9,886 bases of DNA from Bacteroidales bacterium (lineage in GTDB: Bacteria > Bacteroidota > Bacteroidia > Bacteroidales > UBA932), in contig JAFZIX010000146.1 of NCBI GenBank assembly GCA_017554135.1, positions 1 to 9,886 on the forward strand, written 5' to 3'. The notes beneath the pieces are model-generated. The model saw nothing but the letters and a program-made list of their open reading frames with translations. It was not told where the DNA came from and made no database searches. Positions 5,458 through 9,886 of the stretch are shown here, in pieces; position 1 is the first letter of the stretch; the number at the start of each line of letters is the position of its first letter. A program made the translations under genes and the position numbers.

Positions 5458-6900
5458 ATGAGATGCGCTATCCTCATATTAATTACGCTTCTTCCCCGCT
5501 TCGTCAACTACGGTGCGAGCGACGGTCTGCCTTCCAATAGCGTATATGCCATAACACAGGATGCCGACGGTTTCCTTTGGATAGGGACCGGGAACGGCCT
5601 GGCGCGATTCGACGGCACATCCTTCCAGGTCTGGCAAGACGATCTGCCCGCACGGAGAGTGTCTGCCCTGACCATGGACAGGGAGGGCCGGCTCTGGGTG
5701 GGGACGACGGCCGGGGTGTGCGTGAGGATGCCCGGCTACGACCGGCAATCCACCGGCCCAAGCGGCAACGTCCGCGCCATGATGACCGACTCCGACGGTT
5801 GCGTATGGGCTGCCGTGGGAGACAGCGTGCTGCTGAAACTGAGTTATTCACTGCAGGATGGAGTGCGGGAGGATGCCAGGACGCCCTACTCCAAACGCTA
5901 CAATGAGGGAGATTACCCCTATTATCAGATATATGAGGATCGCGTGGGAAGGCTTTGGCTCGGCGGGCGCCTGGTCCGTGCCCAGTTCGTGGCAGACCGC
6001 AATCATCCACGGTCCCAACTGCGCTACTCCGACACCTACTGCACGGGGAACTATGCTGAAGCCGGCGGCATCCTGTATGCCTTTGACGACCATCTTTCCA
6101 CCCTGAACACTTTCGACGGGACGGAGATAGTCACTTTCGGCCGCCTGCCGATCGCCCACGCCAGGCTGATGACAGATAGCCGCGGGCGTCTGTGGGCCGC
6201 CGGATCCTACGGGGTGGGGATGGTGAATCTGGCGAAGCCGGAGGAAACCGTTGTCTATAAACACAAGGCCGGCGACCCCTCCTCACTGGCATCAGCGGAG
6301 TTATATTGCATCTTCGAAGATCGCCAGGGAAACATATGGGTTGGTGGAGACAGCGGTCTCTCGGTACTTTGCCCTGCACTCCAGCAGGTGTATACGCCGA
6401 ATCTTCCGTCCAGGCAGGTGACGGCTCTCATGGAGGCTTCCGACGGCCGTTTCTGGGTGGGGACGGCGGATAGCGGGGCGTATGTGCTGGGGGATGCCCG
6501 GTCGGAGCCGGGCATGACGGGAGTGATGCATATCGATTATCGTCCGGCAGGGCGCTCGAACGAAGGGCACGTATCCTGCCTCTACGAAGACAGCACGGGG
6601 GCGGTTTATATCGGCCTGTACGCCGGCTGCGGCTTCAATATCTGGCAGGACGGACGGGTGCGCAGGGGCGCCGTGAGCGGGCCCATCCCCGGGAAACAGG
6701 ATATAGTTGCCAGCGGGGACCGCATCACGTCCAATTGGATCATGGACTTCCTGGAAGGGCGGGACGGCCGCTTCTGGGTGGTCACATGGGAAGGGGTAGG
6801 AATGAATGAGTGGGACCGCAAGACCGGCAGGACCGCGCCGGCGGAATGGCTGAGTCCGTTTTCTACCCCACCCCCCAGAACGACTCAAGCATCTACCTGA
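5458..6900 (+). CDS. Reg_prop sensor histidine kinase, N-terminal propeller part (frameshifted gene)
   Basis: The first 480 codons of a sensor that continues in another frame. A short hydrophobic N-terminus (residues 3-16) without a clear cleavage site leads into YGASDGLPSNSVYAITQDADGFLWIGTGNGLARFDG, the standard opening of Bacteroidota two-component propeller sensors. Reg_prop-type blades (D-x-x-G-x-[LIF]-W-[IV]-G-T pattern) are seen near residues 27-50, 67-90, 104-127, 155-175, 234-257, 282-305, 319-343, 371-396 and 426-450. These are the periplasmic ligand-sensing blades; in characterised relatives two seven-bladed propellers bind glycan fragments. After NEWDRKTGRTAPAEWLSP the frame runs into an unrelated tail and a TGA at 6898. 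The next blade continues in the -1 frame, so this is a fragment of a 941-residue protein unless the frame is restored. The ATG at 5458 is the only possible in-frame start. Confidence 0.85.
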   Translation: MRCAILILITLLPRFVNYGASDGLPSNSVYAITQDADGFLWIGTGNGLARFDGTSFQVWQDDLPARRVSALTMDREGRLWVGTTAGVCVRMPGYDRQSTGPSGNVRAMMTDSDGCVWAAVGDSVLLKLSYSLQDGVREDARTPYSKRYNEGDYPYYQIYEDRVGRLWLGGRLVRAQFVADRNHPRSQLRYSDTYCTGNYAEAGGILYAFDDHLSTLNTFDGTEIVTFGRLPIAHARLMTDSRGRLWAAGSYGVGMVNLAKPEETVVYKHKAGDPSSLASAELYCIFEDRQGNIWVGGDSGLSVLCPALQQVYTPNLPSRQVTALMEASDGRFWVGTADSGAYVLGDARSEPGMTGVMHIDYRPAGRSNEGHVSCLYEDSTGAVYIGLYAGCGFNIWQDGRVRRGAVSGPIPGKQDIVASGDRITSNWIMDFLEGRDGRFWVVTWEGVGMNEWDRKTGRTAPAEWLSPFSTPPPRTTQAST

Positions 6901-8282
6901 GTTCGCGTCTGGGCAGCCGACTGATCGAGGATAAGGACGGCAACCTGGTCTATGGCACCACCGAGGCAGGCCTCAACATAATAGATAAAGATACCCGGCT
7001 GGTGACGAAATATCTGGCAGATCCGCTGGACAGTCTTGCTCTTCCGGACAATTATGTGACGGATCTCTGCCTGGCCCCGGACGGCAGGGTGTGGGCGGCG
7101 ACGCATTCGGGGTTATGGACGCCCTCTGCAGGACGCCGGCTGAACGGCAAATTGGTGCAATCGGTCAGGGCCGACACCAAAGGCCGCATCTGGGCAGGCA
7201 CGGAAGAAGGCCTCTACTTCATCGACACAGACGGCAGTATCGGAGTAGCGCATTCACAACTGGGCTTCCCCTCCGACATCTACGGGGAAAAGGCGGCGTG
7301 CACCCTCTCCGACGGTCGCCTGGCATTCGGCGGGCCCGAGGGGGCGGCAATCTTCCACCCGGACAGTTTGCTGTCCATCGAATCGAAAGGAAATCTGCCC
7401 CTGGCATCGCTGGTGCAGCATCGGCATCGCTTGAACAAGGGGGAATGGGTGAACGGCCGCTTCACCGGCCTGCCGGAGCATATCATCCCCGGACTCTATA
7501 CCCTGGAGGAGCAGAGCACAGACGTTTTCGGGCGATGGGAAAAGGGGGAATCCAGCATCCGGGAGATCCGGGTTCCGCAGCCGCTGCTGCTCCGCTGGCC
7601 CTTCCTGCTGCTGTATCTGGCGCTGGCGCTGGCACTGGTCTGGCTGGTCATCCGCCTCCGCGAGCGCAGAATACTGATTCAGGAACTTGACACGCGAAAC
7701 CGCTTCTTCTCCATCATATCCCACGACCTCCGGAACCCAGTCAACGGCAACCGTCTGCTCTCACGCCAGTTGCTGGAACAGGCTGACGCACTCTCGCCAG
7801 AGCAGATGAAAGAGGGCCTGAGGGTATTATCAGACTCCACCGAAAACACATCCTCCCTGCTGGAGAATCTCCTGCTCTGGTCCCTGAATCAAAAGGGGAT
7901 GCTGGAGCCGGTGATGCGGGAGGAGGATCTGGCTGCGGTGGCGGCGGAAGCAGTGGGCAGCGTGCGGAGGAACGAAGCGATAGAAGTGGATATCCCTGCG
8001 GGTCTGGCCGTCCGCACCGACAAGAACATGCTCCTGACATGCCTGAGGAACCTGCTGGACAACGCCGTGAAGGTTACGCCAAGTGGGGAGAAAGTGCTGC
8101 TGAAAGCACGTGGAAAACAGATTTTCATTATGGACAAAGGACCAGGGATAAAGGACGCTTCGGTGGGCTATGGACACGGGCTGGGACTGGTGATTACACG
8201 CGAACTTCTGGAGAAGATGGGGGCTACGATGGAGGCCCGCAACCTGCCGGAAGGAGGACTTGAAATAATGCTCAACTTATGA
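6810..8282 (+). CDS. Reg_prop sensor histidine kinase, C-terminal propeller, membrane and kinase part
   Basis: This continues the preceding frame. Real homology seems to begin about residue 22 (PQNDSSIYLSSRLGSRLIED), so the GTG at 6810 is only a formal start. Further propeller blades lie near residues 32-58, 81-104, 115-138 and 158-180. A shortened Y_Y_Y-like stretch follows (228-255), then a membrane helix (264-283). The dimerisation/phosphotransfer domain has the H-box FFSIISHDLRNPVN with His305 as phosphoacceptor. The HATPase domain shows the N-box RNLLDNAVKV (Asn418), G1 DKGPGI (442-447) and G2 GHGLGLVI (455-462). All core kinase residues are present, so loss of activity, if any, comes from the frame break and not from decay. 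Unlike hybrid (HTCS) sensors there is no fused receiver or AraC domain; the regulator is the next gene, overlapping by ATGA. Confidence 0.85.
   Translation: MGPQDRQDRAGGMAESVFYPTPQNDSSIYLSSRLGSRLIEDKDGNLVYGTTEAGLNIIDKDTRLVTKYLADPLDSLALPDNYVTDLCLAPDGRVWAATHSGLWTPSAGRRLNGKLVQSVRADTKGRIWAGTEEGLYFIDTDGSIGVAHSQLGFPSDIYGEKAACTLSDGRLAFGGPEGAAIFHPDSLLSIESKGNLPLASLVQHRHRLNKGEWVNGRFTGLPEHIIPGLYTLEEQSTDVFGRWEKGESSIREIRVPQPLLLRWPFLLLYLALALALVWLVIRLRERRILIQELDTRNRFFSIISHDLRNPVNGNRLLSRQLLEQADALSPEQMKEGLRVLSDSTENTSSLLENLLLWSLNQKGMLEPVMREEDLAAVAAEAVGSVRRNEAIEVDIPAGLAVRTDKNMLLTCLRNLLDNAVKVTPSGEKVLLKARGKQIFIMDKGPGIKDASVGYGHGLGLVITRELLEKMGATMEARNLPEGGLEIMLNL
6859..6876 (+). other. Frame break inside the sensor kinase gene (C6 or T4 tract)
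   Basis: The two parts of the sensor overlap here and differ by a -1 frame. The stretch holds T4 (6859-6862), C4 (6866-6869) and C6 (6871-6876). One extra C in the C6 run would join SPFSTPPP to QNDSSIYLSSR in one 941-residue frame; one extra T in the T4 run would give SPFFYPTPQNDSS instead. Both sides are well conserved in pattern, so this is a recent frameshift, an assembly error in a homopolymer, or slippage. The codons at C6 do not form a good X-XXY-YYZ slippery heptamer. Confidence 0.8.
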
Positions 8283-8932
8283 TAAATGTATTGCTGATTG
8301 AAGATTCTGCAGTGTTCGTGATGGGGCTGAAACTGGCACTCTCTGCCAACAAAACTTTCGGTAACGTAGAGTCCGTTTCCACACCCGGCCTGGCAGTAGC
8401 ATTCCTGAACGCACACCCCGAAACGGATGTCGCCGTGGTGGACATCTCGCTGGAGTCGGAAACCGATGGCCTGACACTGCTGGGCATCCTCAGGGAGGCC
8501 TTCCCTACCGTGCGCACCCTGGTGCTCTCTCATTATAAGATCCCTGCATATATACTGAAGGCTATCAGTTCCGGTGCATGCGCCTATCTTGCAAAGGATT
8601 CCTCTCCCGATTCAATAGTGAAAGCAGTTACGGATGTGGCGGCGGGAAAGTGCCTGTTCTTCGGGGAAACCATTGACACTCCGCAAATCACACGCCTCTT
8701 CGGCGGCAAGGATAACCTGGAAGCACGCAAGCCCCAGGGCCTGACGACCCGTGAACTGGAGGTGCTTCAACTTACCACATCGGGCTATAGCAACACCCAG
8801 ATAGCCTCCGCATTAACTATTTCCCTGAATACTGTTGACAGTTATAAGGAGCGTATCAAGACCAAATTCGGTCTGGACAGCATAGTGGAATGTGTCGCCC
8901 GCGCAGTCTCGGACGGGATAGTGAAGGTGTGA
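8279..8932 (+). CDS. NarL/LuxR-family response regulator
   Basis: A 217-residue protein with a receiver domain (1-120) and a GerE/LuxR-type helix-turn-helix (about 153-217). Receiver residues are complete: acidic pocket Glu8-Asp9, phosphoacceptor Asp55 in VAVVDISLE, Ser84 at the switch position in LVLSHY and Lys106 in YLAKDSS. The output domain carries LTTRELEVLQLTTSGYSNTQIASALTISLNTVDSYKERIKTKFGL, typical of four-helix LuxR DNA-binding domains. The start ATG overlaps the kinase TGA as ATGA (8279-8282), so translation is coupled and this is the cognate partner of the sensor upstream. Coupling also means that the kinase frameshift, if real, leaves the second kinase ORF ending at the usual place. 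Likely targets are the divergent lipoprotein promoter and possibly its own operon; this is inferred from position only. Confidence 0.93.
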   Translation: MINVLLIEDSAVFVMGLKLALSANKTFGNVESVSTPGLAVAFLNAHPETDVAVVDISLESETDGLTLLGILREAFPTVRTLVLSHYKIPAYILKAISSGACAYLAKDSSPDSIVKAVTDVAAGKCLFFGETIDTPQITRLFGGKDNLEARKPQGLTTRELEVLQLTTSGYSNTQIASALTISLNTVDSYKERIKTKFGLDSIVECVARAVSDGIVKV

Positions 8933-8950
8933 GAATTCCATTAAAAACAA

Positions 8951-8958
8951 TATTTTTG
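8951..8958 (+). promoter_or_regulatory. -7 box (TATTTTTG) just before the dipeptidase gene
   Basis: TATTTTTG matches TAnnTTTG and ends 5 bases before the ATG at 8964, predicting an almost leaderless transcript. No TTG occurs 19-21 bp upstream. The gene may be transcribed both from here and by read-through from the two-component operon, as only 31 bases separate it from the regulator stop and no terminator is visible. Confidence 0.4.
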
Positions 8959-8963
8959 TAGCC

Positions 8964-9644
8964 ATGAAACGGATCATTCTTATTATTCTTTCGCTGGCGA
9001 TGCTGGCGTGCTCACAAAGGAAGGCCGGACAGGAAGGCCGGGAGCATTTTGTCTATATCACGGAGTCGGTGCCGGATGTAATTCTGGAGATCCGCTATTT
9101 CAGCACATATAATTTCGTGGGCGAGCGCATAGACGGATATCTCGCCCCGACCGCCTTGCTCACCCGGGAAGCAGCGGACAGTCTGAAAGCCGTAAGCGAC
9201 GAAATGATCGCCCAGGGCTACAGGCTCAAGATTTATGACGCCTACCGCCCGCAGAGGGCCGTGGACCACTTCGTCCGCTGGGCCGCCGATATTCCTGACA
9301 CGTCCATGCGCCGGTATTTTTATCCGGATGTAGACAAGAGCCTGTTGTTCGAGCAGGAGTATATAATGGAAAAATCAGGGCACACCCGCGGCTCCACCGT
9401 GGATCTCACCCTTTTCGACATGGCCACGGAAAAAGAACTGGATATGGGCGGAACCTTCGACTGGTTCGGGGAGGAAAGTCATCCGGACTATCGCGGCATC
9501 ACCGAGCAGCAATTTGCCAACCGCATGCTGCTGCGCGAGGCCATGCTGCGCCACGGGTTCAAGCCCCTGGACAGCGAATGGTGGCACTTTACCCTCCGGG
9601 ACGAGCCGTTCCCGGATACCTATTTCAACTTCCCTGTAGAGTAA
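8964..9644 (+). CDS. D-alanyl-D-alanine dipeptidase lipoprotein (VanX/DdpX-like, peptidase M15D)
   Basis: A 226-residue zinc metallopeptidase of the M15D family, which splits D-Ala-D-Ala dipeptide. The core motifs are intact: SGHTRGSTVDLTL supplies zinc ligands His140 and Asp147, and EWWHF supplies the catalytic Glu205 and zinc ligand His208. YDAYRPQRAV carries Arg95, matching the transition-state Arg of VanX. The N-terminus MKRIILIILSLAMLAC is a lipoprotein signal with Cys16, so the enzyme acts in the periplasm, anchored to a membrane. VanX of vancomycin clusters is cytoplasmic, so this resembles the housekeeping/periplasmic dipeptidases (DdpX/PcgL-like) that recover D-Ala from peptidoglycan turnover. 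No vanH or vanA ligase gene is nearby. It lies 31 bases after the response regulator in the same direction and ends one base from the convergent guaA stop. Confidence 0.95.
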   Translation: MKRIILIILSLAMLACSQRKAGQEGREHFVYITESVPDVILEIRYFSTYNFVGERIDGYLAPTALLTREAADSLKAVSDEMIAQGYRLKIYDAYRPQRAVDHFVRWAADIPDTSMRRYFYPDVDKSLLFEQEYIMEKSGHTRGSTVDLTLFDMATEKELDMGGTFDWFGEESHPDYRGITEQQFANRMLLREAMLRHGFKPLDSEWWHFTLRDEPFPDTYFNFPVE

Positions 9645-9645
9645 A

Positions 9646-9886
9646 CTAGTCCCACTCGATGGTACCGGTGGGTTTCGGGGTGAGATCGTAGAGGACGCGG
9701 TTCACTCCGGGGACCTCTGTGATTATGCGCCGGGTGATGTGGTGCAGAAGTTCGTAGGGGATTTCTTCGATGGTGGCGGTCATGGCATCGCGGGTGTTGA
9801 CGGCACGGATGATGACGGGCCAGTCCCATCTGCGCTTGTTATCCTTCACGCCGGTGGACTTATAGTCCGGCTCGATGGTGAAATAC
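9646..9886 (-). CDS. guaA: GMP synthase (glutamine-hydrolysing), C-terminal part
   Basis: Partial: 79 complete C-terminal codons plus stop; the 5' part lies beyond the window. The sequence YKSTGVKDNKRRWDWPVIIRAV, then RDAMTATIEEIPYELL, RIITEVPGVNRVLYDLTPKP and the terminal TGTIEWD, is the highly conserved GuaA dimerisation domain (GMP_synt_C). The Ile-Glu-Trp-acidic tail is close to the universal TIEWE ending. The enzyme aminates XMP to GMP with glutamine and ATP in the cytoplasm, the last step of guanine nucleotide synthesis. It is convergent with the dipeptidase gene; the TAG stop at 9646-9648 is one base from the TAA of its neighbour, and no terminator separates them. The reading frame is open to the window edge. 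Confidence 0.97.
   Translation of the reverse strand, partial: YFTIEPDYKSTGVKDNKRRWDWPVIIRAVNTRDAMTATIEEIPYELLHHITRRIITEVPGVNRVLYDLTPKPTGTIEWD

Noticed and set aside
6865..6880. Classic programmed -1 ribosomal frameshift site
   Set aside because: The zero-frame codons CCA CCC CCC AGA do not give an X-XXY-YYZ heptamer allowing good re-pairing, and I saw no obvious downstream stem or upstream Shine-Dalgarno stimulator.
5479..6888. Long minus-strand and alternative-frame ORFs across the sensor gene
   Set aside because: They are Arg/Pro/Ala-rich frames of a GC-rich coding region without domain signatures; the plus-strand propeller repeats explain the sequence.
8964..9644. Vancomycin-resistance cluster
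   Set aside because: Only a VanX-like enzyme is present; it is a periplasmic lipoprotein, there is no vanH/vanA, and the kinase is not VanS-like.

Overview
The window looks like a chromosomal segment of a Bacteroidales-type bacterium (phylum Bacteroidota). The evidence is: TAnnTTTG -7 promoter boxes before nearly every gene, several with TTTG/TTG about 20 bp further upstream; short, Shine-Dalgarno-poor leaders; many lipoproteins; Big_2/FISUMP-type surface proteins; and a double-propeller sensor kinase of the kind typical of gut Bacteroidota. The right half is visibly more GC-rich than the left. Genus cannot be fixed from the sequence alone.

Layout, left to right. Positions 1-141 are non-coding and carry tandem TGGTAC(A/C)TTTTCAATTATT repeats resembling an IS21-family terminus. 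The putative element end falls inside the last sense codon of the next gene. On the minus strand lies a two-gene unit: a six-helix membrane protein (419-1036), then a small winged-helix regulator (137-415). Next, also on minus, is a Big_2/FISUMP surface lipoprotein (1205-2380) with a hairpin terminator candidate behind it. Divergent from it is a small lipoprotein with a BamE-like motif (2579-3022). This runs tail to tail into a 41-residue lipoprotein gene (3019-3144, minus) that is easy to miss. That small gene follows a secreted beta-barrel-like protein (3155-3724, minus). A 511-residue lipoprotein of unknown function (3805-5340, minus) closes the left half.

The right half begins with a two-component system on plus. 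The sensor (5458-8282) has periplasmic Reg_prop propeller repeats, one transmembrane helix and a HisKA/HATPase kinase. It is split by a -1 frame change close to a C6 tract at 6871-6876, so it reads as two overlapping ORFs. A NarL/LuxR-type response regulator overlaps the kinase stop by ATGA (8279-8932). A VanX-like D,D-dipeptidase lipoprotein (8964-9644) follows, and the 3' end of guaA (GMP synthase, minus) reaches the window edge.

How the genes may work together (inference). The sensor-regulator pair is divergent from the 511-residue lipoprotein. The shared intergenic region holds a 10-bp hyphenated palindrome between the two promoter boxes, so local control of the lipoprotein and of the TCS itself is plausible. 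The dipeptidase lies immediately downstream but has its own -7 box. The membrane protein and winged-helix gene look like a self-contained regulator/membrane-protein module. I see no CRISPR array, tRNA, rRNA, phage module or clear new multi-gene defence system. The most notable points are the split sensor gene, the hidden small lipoprotein and the possible IS end supplying a stop codon.
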